A program made the translations under genes and the position numbers. A DNA stretch of 20,769 nt from JAJOKK01 sp965370555 (GTDB lineage: Bacteria; Bipolaricaulota; Bipolaricaulia; UBA7950; UBA9294). The stretch spans positions 1 to 20,769 of the forward strand of contig CBDUVB010000025.1 of NCBI GenBank assembly GCA_965370555.1, written 5' to 3'. The notes under the pieces are model-generated. The model saw only the letters and a list, made by a program, of their open reading frames with translations. It was not told the DNA's origin and searched no databases. Position 1 is the first letter of the stretch, and every line of letters begins with the position of its first letter. Positions 1 through 7,787 of the stretch are shown here, one piece after another.

Positions 1-326
1 CGCGGACCCTCATAAAGGTAACGCGCGATGAGGTAAAGGGCGAAGGCATCGCTGAAGAGTCCCGGGAGAATGAGGAGGATGCCGGCCAGGAGGAGCGAAA
101 GATCGTGACGGAGGAGCGTGTGCAGGGAGAGTCGCCCGACAAAGACATTCACCATGATGTTCTTCAGGGCGGAGCGCCCTGTCATTTGCAGGAGGATCAG
201 CCCGAGAACCCCGGAGAGAAGGATCTCCCCGAGGACCGGCCCCCCTCCGATTGCCTGGCCAAGCTTTATCAGACCAGCAATCTCCACACAGGCAAGGACA
301 AATACGATAAATGGCACCTTATTCAC
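1..326 (-). CDS. FxsA-family inner-membrane protein (3' end outside window)
   Basis: Read on the minus strand from GTG at 326, this frame stays open to the window edge (108 codons). It starts with a hydrophobic helix containing the VLACVEIAGLIKLGQAIG stretch, where the acidic residue inside the helix is typical of FxsA. A second hydrophobic stretch (GEILLSGVLGLILL) follows, and then the FxsA hallmark LAGILLILPGLFSDAFAL at about residues 80-97. FxsA is a small cytoplasmic-membrane protein; in E. coli, overexpression relieves F-plasmid exclusion of phage T7, and its biochemical role is unknown. The frame is open further upstream, but GTG 326 is favoured because a promoter-like TTGTGG-N17-TATGAT ends exactly 9 bases before it and there is no Shine-Dalgarno. 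GTG 317 is an alternative. The gene is divergent from dprA. Family call is fairly sure; start is less sure. Confidence 0.78.
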   Translation of the reverse strand, partial: MNKVPFIVFVLACVEIAGLIKLGQAIGGGPVLGEILLSGVLGLILLQMTGRSALKNIMVNVFVGRLSLHTLLRHDLSLLLAGILLILPGLFSDAFALYLIARYLYEGP

Positions 327-335
327 CGGTTGGTG

Positions 336-364
336 ATCATAGCCGAACGGGCCGGTCTCCACAA
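336..364 (-). promoter_or_regulatory. Promoter of fxsA-like gene, leaderless type
   Basis: On the minus strand TTGTGG (364-359) is followed after 17 bases by TATGAT (341-336). The -10 element ends 9 bases before the GTG start at 326, so transcription would start at or next to the start codon. No Shine-Dalgarno is present. The same geometry appears at dprA and prsW. Confidence 0.5.
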
Positions 365-395
365 CCGTAGCGCAAAGCACGCGTAAAAGCACCCC

Positions 396-424
396 TTGGC
401 AGAGAGGCTATAAACGTATAAGAT
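396..424 (+). promoter_or_regulatory. Promoter of dprA, leaderless type
   Basis: TTGGCA (396-401), a 17-base spacer, then TAAGAT (419-424), ending 9 bases before ATG 434. An overlapping TATAAG (417-422) is a better -10 match but gives a 15-base spacer. There is no Shine-Dalgarno before ATG 434. The element would drive dprA and probably the downstream cluster. Confidence 0.5.
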
Positions 425-433
425 CTTTTGTTG

Positions 434-1534
434 ATGAAACGACCCGCGCGCCAGATCTTGATCGGGCTCAACCTGATCCGCGAGCTCACCCCGCATAGGA
501 GGAACCTCCTCCTCGATCGCTTCCGTTCCCCGCAGGCAATCTGGGAGGGATCGGAAGCAGAGATCTCCGCGCTCCCCGGTTTCTCCGAGATCGCAAAGGT
601 GATCGTTGCTGCGCACCGGGAGGAGGCGCTCGATCACGAGATAAAAGAGGCGAAGAGGCTGGGAATCCGCATCGTTACCCTTCTCGATTCCGACTACCCG
701 CGTCTGCTGCGGGAGATCGAGAACCCACCACTCGTCCTCTATATGCGCGGAGAGGAGGAGATCGATACGACGCGCACCCTCGCCATCGTGGGGACGCGGC
801 GGACGAGCGGCTATGGGAGAGGGATGGCCAGGCGCCTCGCCCACGACCTGGGAGCGCTCAGCCTGATCGTGGTGAGCGGTCTCGCGATCGGGATCGATGC
901 GGCAGCACACCGCGGCGCACTCGACGCCAAGGGACGGACCGTCGCCGTCCTCGGCTCGGGGTTCCTCCACCCCTACCCGGCGAGCAACAAGAGGCTGCTC
1001 GATGAGATCGGTCGTAGCGGGGCAGTTGTGAGCGAGTATCCACTCGATACTCACCCGGCCAAGTGGACCTTCCCCCAGCGGAACCGCATCATCGCCGGCC
1101 TCTCACGCGGGGTGATCGTGGTCGAGGCCCCACAGCGGAGCGGGGCCCTGATCACCGCCCGCCTCGCACTGGAGGAGGGGCGCGAGGTCTTCGCCGTCCC
1201 CGGGAACGTCACCAGCACGGGAAGCGCGGGGACGAACCGCCTGATCAAGGACGGGGCAACGCTCGTGGAGAGCGTCGAAGATGTCCTTTTTGAGTTTCCC
1301 GATCTAAACCGGCTCATCGCCCCGAGCGAGAGGAAGAGCGAAGCCGTCCTCAAGACCCTGACAGACGAGCAGAGACGGGTTTACGACCTTGTCGGCCTTG
1401 AACCGCTCCACATTGACGATATCATCTCCCGTGGGGAGCTTTCCCCGACAGATGCTGCTCACATCCTCCTTCTGCTCCAGATGGAGAACCTGATCCAGGA
1501 GGTCGATGGGAGGCGTTACATCAGAAGGCCGTAG
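434..1534 (+). CDS. dprA: DNA processing protein DprA (Smf)
   Basis: DprA loads RecA onto incoming single-stranded DNA during natural transformation and is cytoplasmic. About 366 residues, close to the family norm. The N-terminal third holds a helix-hairpin-helix/SAM-like region (ISALPGFSEIAK). The Rossmann-like core follows, with AIVGTRRTSGYG near residues 117-128, SGLAIGIDAAAH near 148-159, the GVIVVEA strand, the SGALITARLALEEGREVFAVPG segment and GTNRLIKDGA. A C-terminal winged-helix (DprA_WH-like) region covers about 305-360. ATG 434 is chosen because the leaderless-type promoter sits 9 bases upstream; TTG 428 and TTG 431 are in-frame alternatives. The stop overlaps the Shine-Dalgarno of ndk. 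In many bacteria topA follows dprA; here ndk does. Confidence 0.95.
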   Translation: MKRPARQILIGLNLIRELTPHRRNLLLDRFRSPQAIWEGSEAEISALPGFSEIAKVIVAAHREEALDHEIKEAKRLGIRIVTLLDSDYPRLLREIENPPLVLYMRGEEEIDTTRTLAIVGTRRTSGYGRGMARRLAHDLGALSLIVVSGLAIGIDAAAHRGALDAKGRTVAVLGSGFLHPYPASNKRLLDEIGRSGAVVSEYPLDTHPAKWTFPQRNRIIAGLSRGVIVVEAPQRSGALITARLALEEGREVFAVPGNVTSTGSAGTNRLIKDGATLVESVEDVLFEFPDLNRLIAPSERKSEAVLKTLTDEQRRVYDLVGLEPLHIDDIISRGELSPTDAAHILLLLQMENLIQEVDGRRYIRRP

Positions 1535-1546
1535 GAGGTATCGTCG

Positions 1547-1996
1547 ATGAGTGTGCAACGCACATTGGTTCTTTGTAAGCCCGACTCCGTACAACGCGGA
1601 CTCGTTGGGCGGATCGTCGCGCGTTTCGAGGACAAAGGGTTCAAGATCGTTGGCCTGCGGATGCTGCATGTCGATGAGAGACTCGCCCACACGCACTACC
1701 AGGAGCATGTTGAGAAACCGTTCTTCCCTGAACTGGTCTCGTTTATCACCTCTTCGCCGATCGTCGCCATGGCGGTCGAGGGGGAGAACGCTGTCGAGGT
1801 CGTGCGTGGAATCATGGGGGTCACCAACCCGCAGACTGCGGTGCCAGGGACCATCCGGGGGGATTTTGGACTCAGTCTCACGAAGAACCTCGTGCACGGC
1901 TCCGACTCGCTCGCTTCAGCTGAGCGTGAGCTAGCGCTCTTCTTCCCTCCCGAGGAGATCTACGACTACCAGCTCACCCTTTCGAGCTGGCTCTAA
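1547..1996 (+). CDS. ndk: Nucleoside-diphosphate kinase
   Basis: Transfers the gamma-phosphate from NTPs (mainly ATP) to NDPs and dNDPs through a phosphohistidine, balancing nucleotide pools in the cytoplasm. 149 residues, the usual length. The N-terminal RTLVLCKPDSVQRGLVG, the GTIRGDFG segment, and the active-site block NLVHGSDS with catalytic His117 are all present; the C-terminal LFFPPEEI block is also typical. AGGAGG at 1533-1538 overlaps the dprA stop and lies 8 bases before ATG 1547, so translation is likely coupled to dprA. Nothing is missing. Confidence 0.97.
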   Translation: MSVQRTLVLCKPDSVQRGLVGRIVARFEDKGFKIVGLRMLHVDERLAHTHYQEHVEKPFFPELVSFITSSPIVAMAVEGENAVEVVRGIMGVTNPQTAVPGTIRGDFGLSLTKNLVHGSDSLASAERELALFFPPEEIYDYQLTLSSWL

Positions 1997-2003
1997 CAGG
2001 GGG

Positions 2004-2060
2004 GACACACGTGTCTCGACACGGATTGTGCCTCGGCACACGTGCCTAGACACGCGTGTC
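2004..2060. promoter_or_regulatory. Nested inverted repeats in the ndk-valS gap
   Basis: Three 12-base units with the pattern GRCAC-NN-GTGYC lie at 2004-2015 (GACACACGTGTC), 2035-2046 (GGCACACGTGCC) and 2049-2060 (GACACGCGTGTC, a perfect palindrome). A looser fourth unit, GACAC/GTGCC, lies at 2018-2032. The arms 2004-2023 and 2041-2060 can also pair with each other as one long imperfect hairpin around a 17-base loop. There is no run of T afterwards, so a simple intrinsic terminator is unlikely. It may be an operator array for a dimeric regulator, or an RNA structure in the valS leader. Confidence 0.55.
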
Positions 2061-2113
2061 TCTCTGATCGAACCGCTACGATGAGAATGTGGTCGATCCG
2101 GAGAAGGAGAACT

Positions 2114-4729
2114 ATGGAGCTTTCCAAACGCTATCAACCCTCCGAGGTGGAGGGGAAGCTGTATCATTTCTGGGAAGAGGGAGACTTCTTTCACGCCGAG
2201 ATCGGCAAAAAGAACGCCAAGCGCTTCTCTATGGTGATCCCACCGCCGAACATCACTTCGGCAATGCACATCGGAAACGCGCTTCAGTACACGTTGCACG
2301 ACATCATCATCCGATACAAACGGATGGACGGCTACATCGTCTGCTGGTTCCCGGGGATGGATCACGCCGGGATCGCAACCCAGAACGTCGTCGAACGCGC
2401 GCTGGCAAAAGAGGAGTTGACCCGGCACGATCTTGGCCGTGAGGCGTTCGTTAAACGGGTCTGGGAATGGAAGGATCAATACGGCGGCCACATCCAAAAG
2501 CAGATGCGCGCCCTGGGGACCTCCCCGGATTGGCGGCGGGAGCGGTTCACCCTTGATCCCGGTCTTTCTCGAGCCGTCCGAGAAGTCTTCGTCCACCTCT
2601 ACGAGGAGGGGAAGATCTACCGCGGCGAGCGGATGATCAACTGGTGCCCCCGTTGTGAGACCGCTCTGTCGGACATCGAGGTTGAACACCATGAAGTGAT
2701 GGGGAGCCTTTACTACGTGCGCTATGCGTTACGGGGTGGAGGGCACGTGGTAATAGCCACCACTCGGCCTGAGACGATGCTCGGGGACACCGGCGTAGCC
2801 GTAAATCCGCACGATAAACGGTATCAACACCTGATCGGCAAGACCGCGATCCTCCCTCTCCTCGACCGTGAGCTCCCGATCGTCGGCGCAGAGGAGGTCG
2901 ATCCCGAATTCGGCACCGGCGTCCTCAAGATCACGCCGGCCCATGATCCAATCGACTTCGAGATCGGTAAACGGAACCGCTTCGCGTCGATCAATATCCT
3001 CCGAAGCGATGGCACGATCAACGAGAACGGCGGCCCATTCGCTGAAATGAGTCGCGAGGAAGCGCAAGAAACAATCGTCCAAGCCCTGCATGAGAAGGGA
3101 CTACTGGAGAAGGTCGTACCGTACCCGCATGCAGTGGGGCACTGCCAACGGTGCGACACCTTGGTTGAACCGCTGATCTCCAAGCAATGGTTCATGAAGA
3201 TGGAGGAGCTGGCCGCTCCAGCGATCGAGGCTGTGCGCTCCGACAAAGTGGAGTTCGTCCCCAAGCGATGGAAACGACTCTACTTCGACTGGATGGAGAA
3301 CATCAAGGACTGGTGTATCTCCCGTCAACTATGGTGGGGTCACCAGATACCCGTTTGGTATTGCAATGACTGCAACGAGATGATCGTCTCCCGCGAGACC
3401 CCGACAATCTGTCCTGCATGCGGTGGCACAAACCTCCGCCAAGACTCCGGCGTACTCGATACATGGTTCAGCTCCGCTCTGTTCCCGTTCTCGGTGATGG
3501 GGTGGCCGGACAAGACACCGGAACTCGAGTATTTCTACCCCACATCGCTCTTAATCACGGGGTTTGACATCATCTTCTTCTGGGTGGCTCGGATGATCAT
3601 GATGGGGCTCCACTTCATGGGTGAGGTCCCGTTCCGTCAGGTTTATTTCACCCCGCTCGTCGAGGATGAACACGGGATGAAGATGAGCTCCTCACGAGGA
3701 AATATCATCGATCCCCTGGAAGTGAAGGAATCGTACGGAATGGATGCGCTGCGGTTCACCCTCGCCCAGTCTTCCTCCAAGGGACGGGGAATGAGGGTGG
3801 CGATGCGCGACATCGAAGCCAGTCGCAACTTCCTGAACAAGGTGTGGAACATGAGCCGGTTCATCCTGTTGAACCTGAATGACGAGAGGCCGTCACTCCC
3901 AAGCAAGGTGAGCGAACTCGATGATCGATTCATCCTCTCTCGCCTTGCCGCGACCGTCGACGACGTGCGGGAGAACCTCGATGCCTACAACTTCAACCTG
4001 GCGATCGAAGGTCTGTACGCCTTTATCTGGCACGACTTCTGCGACTGGTACATCGAGCTCGCCAAGGTGCGGCTTAACAGTGGCGAGGAGCGAGCAGCAA
4101 AGGGGATCCTCTACCACGTGTTGAAGGAGATCCTGAAGCTCCTCCACCCGTTCGTCCCGTTCATCAGTGAGGAGATTTGGCAGACGCTCAACGAGGAACC
4201 GGAGTCCATCTGCATCGCCCCCTTCCCACAGCCAGGCGCGCGCGCCCCTGAGGCGGAAGAGGATATGGAGCGCTTCCGCGAGGTCGTCGGCGCGGTGCGG
4301 ACGATCCGCGCGGAGCTGAACGTCCCCCAGAGTGCGCGTCTCACCGTCTTCGTCAAGACATCCTCCCGAAAGCTCGCCAACCTGATTAGGGAGAAGACGG
4401 AGGCACTGAACGCCCTCACCAACGTCGAGGCGTGGCAGGTAGGGGAGGACCTCTCCGCTCCTGCGGGATCGGCACGACAAGTCCTCGCCGATGCGGATCT
4501 CTTCGTCCCTCTCGCGGAATGGATCGATATCGAGGTCGAGCGCGCACGGCTCAGGAAGGAACTGACCCAGGTCGAGGCAGATCTCAAGAAAGTCGAGAAG
4601 AACCTCGGTAACGCGGCCTTCTTGAAGCGGGCCCCGCGCCCCGTGGTGGAGAAAGAAGAGTCGAAGCGAGAGGAGTTCGTCGCGAAGAAGAAGCGGCTGC
4701 AAGCGAACCTCGCGGCACTGGAGGGGTAA
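2114..4729 (+). CDS. valS: Valyl-tRNA synthetase
   Basis: Class I synthetase that charges tRNA-Val and edits mischarged threonine. 871 residues, the family norm. Visible in order: class I signature HIGN at residues 52-55 inside PPPNITSAMHIGNAL; the CP1 editing domain with ATTRPETMLGDTGVAVNP and GTGVLKITPAHDPIDF; cysteine pairs (WCPRC, HCQRC, WYCNDC, CPACGG) suggesting zinc sites; KMSSS at 523-527 (variant of KMSKS); the anticodon-binding helical domain; and the C-terminal coiled-coil tRNA arm from about 805 to the end. The start is ATG 2114, preceded by AAGGAG at 2104-2109. The frame is open back to 2042, but that stretch is Arg-rich, unlike ValS, and runs into the inverted repeats. folC follows with no gap. 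Confidence 0.97.
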   Translation: MELSKRYQPSEVEGKLYHFWEEGDFFHAEIGKKNAKRFSMVIPPPNITSAMHIGNALQYTLHDIIIRYKRMDGYIVCWFPGMDHAGIATQNVVERALAKEELTRHDLGREAFVKRVWEWKDQYGGHIQKQMRALGTSPDWRRERFTLDPGLSRAVREVFVHLYEEGKIYRGERMINWCPRCETALSDIEVEHHEVMGSLYYVRYALRGGGHVVIATTRPETMLGDTGVAVNPHDKRYQHLIGKTAILPLLDRELPIVGAEEVDPEFGTGVLKITPAHDPIDFEIGKRNRFASINILRSDGTINENGGPFAEMSREEAQETIVQALHEKGLLEKVVPYPHAVGHCQRCDTLVEPLISKQWFMKMEELAAPAIEAVRSDKVEFVPKRWKRLYFDWMENIKDWCISRQLWWGHQIPVWYCNDCNEMIVSRETPTICPACGGTNLRQDSGVLDTWFSSALFPFSVMGWPDKTPELEYFYPTSLLITGFDIIFFWVARMIMMGLHFMGEVPFRQVYFTPLVEDEHGMKMSSSRGNIIDPLEVKESYGMDALRFTLAQSSSKGRGMRVAMRDIEASRNFLNKVWNMSRFILLNLNDERPSLPSKVSELDDRFILSRLAATVDDVRENLDAYNFNLAIEGLYAFIWHDFCDWYIELAKVRLNSGEERAAKGILYHVLKEILKLLHPFVPFISEEIWQTLNEEPESICIAPFPQPGARAPEAEEDMERFREVVGAVRTIRAELNVPQSARLTVFVKTSSRKLANLIREKTEALNALTNVEAWQVGEDLSAPAGSARQVLADADLFVPLAEWIDIEVERARLRKELTQVEADLKKVEKNLGNAAFLKRAPRPVVEKEESKREEFVAKKKRLQANLAALEG

Positions 4730-6016
4730 ATGATCTACGCCGAGGCCCGTCGCGCACTGGAGGGGCTCCCCTCTCTCGACGTGAAACCGGGCCTCGACCG
4801 GATCCTCCGCCTTCTCGATGCGCTCGATCACCCCGAACAAGCTTTCCCTGCAGTGCACATCGCCGGGACAAACGGGAAGGGGTCGGTCGCGGCGATGCTC
4901 GCGGGCGTACTCTCCCAGGCCGGCTATCGGGTGGGGCGATTCACCTCCCCTGACCTCATCGATTTCCGCGATCGGATCAGCATCGACGATATCTGGATCG
5001 AAGGAGACGAACTAGCCCGTACAGTTGAACAACTTCTCCCTATCTTCGCCGCGGAAGACCCTCCCACCCTTTTCGAGGCGCTCACCGCGATCGCCTTCCA
5101 TCACTTCGCCACAAACAAAGTCGATCTGGCGGTGGTCGAGGTCGGGCTGGGAGGGCGGTTCGACGCCACGAACGTCCTTTCGCCTCTCCTGACGATCCTC
5201 ACCACGGTTGGGCGCGATCACATTGCCCTCCTCGGAGGGACGATCGAGAAGATCGCGTGGGAGAAGGCAGGTATCGCCAAGGAGAGCGTCCCATGCCTCG
5301 CCGGTGATCTCCCCTTAGAGGCACAGAGGATCCTCGTTGCGGAGTGCGCTCGTGTCCACGCCCCCCTCACCGATTGCCACACGATCGACCTCGAACGGGT
5401 CTCTTTCGACTGGGATAAGGTGACCTATCAAATCGAGGGACCGAATCTCCCCAAAGAGATTCTCCTCCCCCTCCTCGGGGGATATCAACAGGAGAACCTG
5501 CGGGTAACCCTGCACGCGATCGAGCTCCTGCGCAAAAACGGGCTCACGATTCCGAGCCGCGCGGTCGCTTTGGGACTAGCCGCGGTCCGCTGGCCCGGAC
5601 GCTTCGAGGTAATCTCGCGGCGTCCGATCGTCATCCTCGATGGCGCGCACAACCAACCTGGAGCGCTCGCCCTCGCCAAGGATATCGAACGGACCCTACC
5701 GGAGCAGATTCACCGTCACCTTCTGTTCGGTATCCTGGCTGACAAGGAGTTAGAAAAGATCGCACGCGCCCTCTTCCCACTCTTCTCCTCAGTGACCCTC
5801 ACGAGGTCGAAGAGCCCGCGAGCAATGGCGCTCGAACCGCTGTTGGAGACAGCAAGATCGCTCGAAATCGTCCCGCTTCGGTCGTCCAGCGTCCGCGAGG
5901 GGGTGACCAGCGCGTATAATAGCCTTAAAGAGGAGGATGCTCTGGTCGTCACTGGCTCGCTCACCGTGGTGCGCGAGGCAAGACCGATCCTGCTGGAGGA
6001 ACTATGTCGATGCTGA
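4730..6016 (+). CDS. folC: Folylpolyglutamate synthase / dihydrofolate synthase
   Basis: Mur-ligase-fold enzyme that adds glutamate to dihydropteroate and to reduced folates using ATP. 428 residues, normal length. The P-loop GTNGKGS is at residues 46-52, the family motif EVGLGGRFDATN at 137-148, and the second-domain LDGAHN motif at 303-308. ATG 4730 directly follows the valS TAA, implying translational coupling, with GGAGG in the last valS codons (in GGAGGGGTAA). Its 3' end overlaps uppS by 13 bases. Whether it has both activities or only polyglutamylation cannot be told from sequence alone. Confidence 0.95.
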   Translation: MIYAEARRALEGLPSLDVKPGLDRILRLLDALDHPEQAFPAVHIAGTNGKGSVAAMLAGVLSQAGYRVGRFTSPDLIDFRDRISIDDIWIEGDELARTVEQLLPIFAAEDPPTLFEALTAIAFHHFATNKVDLAVVEVGLGGRFDATNVLSPLLTILTTVGRDHIALLGGTIEKIAWEKAGIAKESVPCLAGDLPLEAQRILVAECARVHAPLTDCHTIDLERVSFDWDKVTYQIEGPNLPKEILLPLLGGYQQENLRVTLHAIELLRKNGLTIPSRAVALGLAAVRWPGRFEVISRRPIVILDGAHNQPGALALAKDIERTLPEQIHRHLLFGILADKELEKIARALFPLFSSVTLTRSKSPRAMALEPLLETARSLEIVPLRSSSVREGVTSAYNSLKEEDALVVTGSLTVVREARPILLEELCRC

Positions 6017-6747
6017 TCGAGAGAGTCAAGGAACGCGGATTACCACGGCACATCGCCTTGATCATGGACGGGAACGGCCGCTGGGCGAAGGGACGCGACC
6101 TCCCCCGCACCGCCGGGCATCAGGCGGGAACGCAGGCCGCCGAACGCCTGATCCGCTTTGCCGGACAGCAACTTGGCCTTCCCTACCTCACCCTCTTTGC
6201 CTTCTCTACCGAGAACTGGGACCGCCCCTCTGCAGAGGTCGATTTCATTATGGACCTCCTCGACCGGTTCATCAGCGGGAAGCTCTCCGAGTTCAAGAGG
6301 GAAGGAGTCCGCGTGGTCGTCTCAGGGGATATCGAACGGCTTCCCGAATCACTACAACAAGCGATTATGAACGCGATCCATACGACTGCCGAGAACGACC
6401 GTCTCGTGCTGAATGTTGCCTTGAACTACGGAGCCAGGGAGGAGATCGCGCGCGCCTGTCGCGACATCGCCCGCACGGTGATGAAGGAAGGGGTCGATCC
6501 CGCGATGATCGACAAGGATACCGTCGCCCGTGCTCTTTATACCCACGAGATCCCCGATCCCGATCTCATCATCCGCACAAGCGGCGAGATGCGTCTCTCG
6601 AACTTCTTACTGTGGCAGGCGGCCTACGCTGAGCTCTACTTCACCACGACACTGTGGCCGGACTTCACCCCGGCCGAATTCTTGCGAGCAATCGCAGTGT
6701 ATCAGGGACGCGAGCGGCGTTTTGGAGCTGTTGAGGAAGGAGAATGA
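6004..6747 (+). CDS. uppS: Isoprenyl transferase (undecaprenyl diphosphate synthase)
   Basis: cis-Prenyltransferase that extends farnesyl diphosphate with isopentenyl diphosphate to make the C55 lipid carrier for peptidoglycan and other wall polymers. 247 residues, typical. The substrate-binding motif HIALIMDGNGRWAK carries the catalytic Asp22; FAFSTENWDRP and the C-terminal RTSGEMRLSNFLLWQ motif (from Arg191) are intact. The start overlaps folC by 13 bases and is preceded by GGAGGA at 5995-6000. It precedes cdsA, the conserved uppS-cdsA order. Product chain length is inferred, not shown. Confidence 0.95.
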   Translation: MSMLIERVKERGLPRHIALIMDGNGRWAKGRDLPRTAGHQAGTQAAERLIRFAGQQLGLPYLTLFAFSTENWDRPSAEVDFIMDLLDRFISGKLSEFKREGVRVVVSGDIERLPESLQQAIMNAIHTTAENDRLVLNVALNYGAREEIARACRDIARTVMKEGVDPAMIDKDTVARALYTHEIPDPDLIIRTSGEMRLSNFLLWQAAYAELYFTTTLWPDFTPAEFLRAIAVYQGRERRFGAVEEGE

Positions 6748-7607
6748 ACCTCACCAATCTGATCAAGCGACTCACTAGTGCTCTTGCAGCAGGAGGGTTC
6801 GTCTTTGCGATCCTCTATGGAGGAGCGCGTTTCAACGTGCAGTGGATCGTGGGATTCCTGATCCTCCTCGTCGCCTATCCCGCTGCCGTGGAGTACCTGC
6901 AGCTGATGAAACGGTTAGGGGTCCCGCTCGCGGCCCCGGAGTTCCTTATCTGGATTCCCGCCCTCACCTTCAGCTACGTCATCTTCGACGGCCAATACGG
7001 AGACGTTGTCCTCCTCCTTGCGATCACCTATCAGGTCTTGCGTTACCTCGGGAGCCTTCCCCATAAGATGGGATTCTTACAAACGGTGGCGGGGGTATTC
7101 GGCCTTCTCTACATTCCTTGGCTCCTTCACTTCTTCTACTTGATGTACATCAGCAGCCAGGGCGGCTTCCCAAGCGTCGGTGCCTCCCACGCGATCGTCC
7201 TCCTCCTCATGGTGTGGGGATACGACAGCGGTGCGTATCTATTCGGGAGTCTGATCGGACGCCATCACGCATTCCCGAACGTGAGCCCGAAGAAGACGTG
7301 GGAGGGGATCGCCGGCGGGTTCCTGTTCACGATCATTGGCGCTCTGGCGGGCGCATCGCTCTCTCCGGTGTGGAGACAGTTCGCCTTCTGGGAGGGATTC
7401 CCGCACATACTCGCCTCCTCGTTCCTCGTAGCGTGTGCGGTCCAGCTAGGGGATGTCTTCGAGTCGAAGCTTAAGCGTGCCGCCGAGGTGAAGGACTCGG
7501 GAACCTTCCTCCCCGGACACGGTGGGGCCCTCGACCGGATCGACGGGCTCCTCTTTGCCCTCCCAGTCTTCTATTTCTATTACTACTACATCCTTCATTT
7601 GATATAG
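6744..7607 (+). CDS. cdsA: Phosphatidate cytidylyltransferase
   Basis: Integral membrane enzyme that makes CDP-diacylglycerol from phosphatidic acid and CTP, the branch point of phospholipid synthesis. 287 residues with about eight hydrophobic segments. The CdsA signature runs from Ser241 to Asp267: SKLKR, then KDSGTFLPGHGG, then DRID. One position after HGG is Ala where the PROSITE-type pattern wants a bulkier hydrophobic residue; the acidic and His residues are kept. It overlaps uppS by 4 bases (ATGA) with AAGGAG at 6737-6742. In many genomes dxr and rseP follow; here the accessory island begins directly after the stop codon. Confidence 0.95.
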   Translation: MNLTNLIKRLTSALAAGGFVFAILYGGARFNVQWIVGFLILLVAYPAAVEYLQLMKRLGVPLAAPEFLIWIPALTFSYVIFDGQYGDVVLLLAITYQVLRYLGSLPHKMGFLQTVAGVFGLLYIPWLLHFFYLMYISSQGGFPSVGASHAIVLLLMVWGYDSGAYLFGSLIGRHHAFPNVSPKKTWEGIAGGFLFTIIGALAGASLSPVWRQFAFWEGFPHILASSFLVACAVQLGDVFESKLKRAAEVKDSGTFLPGHGGALDRIDGLLFALPVFYFYYYYILHLI

Positions 7608-7670
7608 GAAGTCGATGGTTCTGTGAAGGATGAGTTCAGGTTGCAAGCACGAGTGGGAAGCTTGCTGGAT

Positions 7671-7699
7671 TTGACTGAACAGATTCGCCTCTGTATGAT
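7671..7699 (+). promoter_or_regulatory. Sigma70-type promoter of the island
   Basis: TTGACT (7671-7676), a 17-base spacer, then TATGAT (7694-7699). Transcription would start near 7706, giving about an 80-base leader before ATG 7788. The 6-base inverted repeat ATTCGC (7683-7688) / GCGAAT (7707-7712) brackets the -10 element and could be an operator. Confidence 0.6.
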
Positions 7700-7787
7700 T
7701 TTGTGTGCGAATAGGAATGTGAATATGTGGGAATGGGAGCTAGGATTCGAGGAGCGCGAACAACAGTGATGCACAGAAGCAGTGAAC

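Noticed and set aside
323..1054. Long minus-strand ORF (243 codons) opposite dprA
   Set aside because: It is a mirror frame produced by GC-rich codon bias; the plus strand encodes a full DprA with all motifs. The real minus-strand gene here is the FxsA-like one in another frame.
2042..2113. Upstream-extended start of valS
   Set aside because: The extra 24 residues are Arg-rich, unlike ValS N-termini, and overlap the palindrome array; ATG 2114 has a good Shine-Dalgarno.
3893..4858. Minus-strand ORF of 321 codons opposite valS/folC
   Set aside because: Shadow of valS and folC codon bias; it spans the junction of two real genes.
7623..7769. 48-codon ORF starting GTG 7623, between cdsA and res
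   Set aside because: It contains the whole TTGACT-N17-TATGAT promoter of the island and resembles no family I know; a transcript from that promoter would lack its start.
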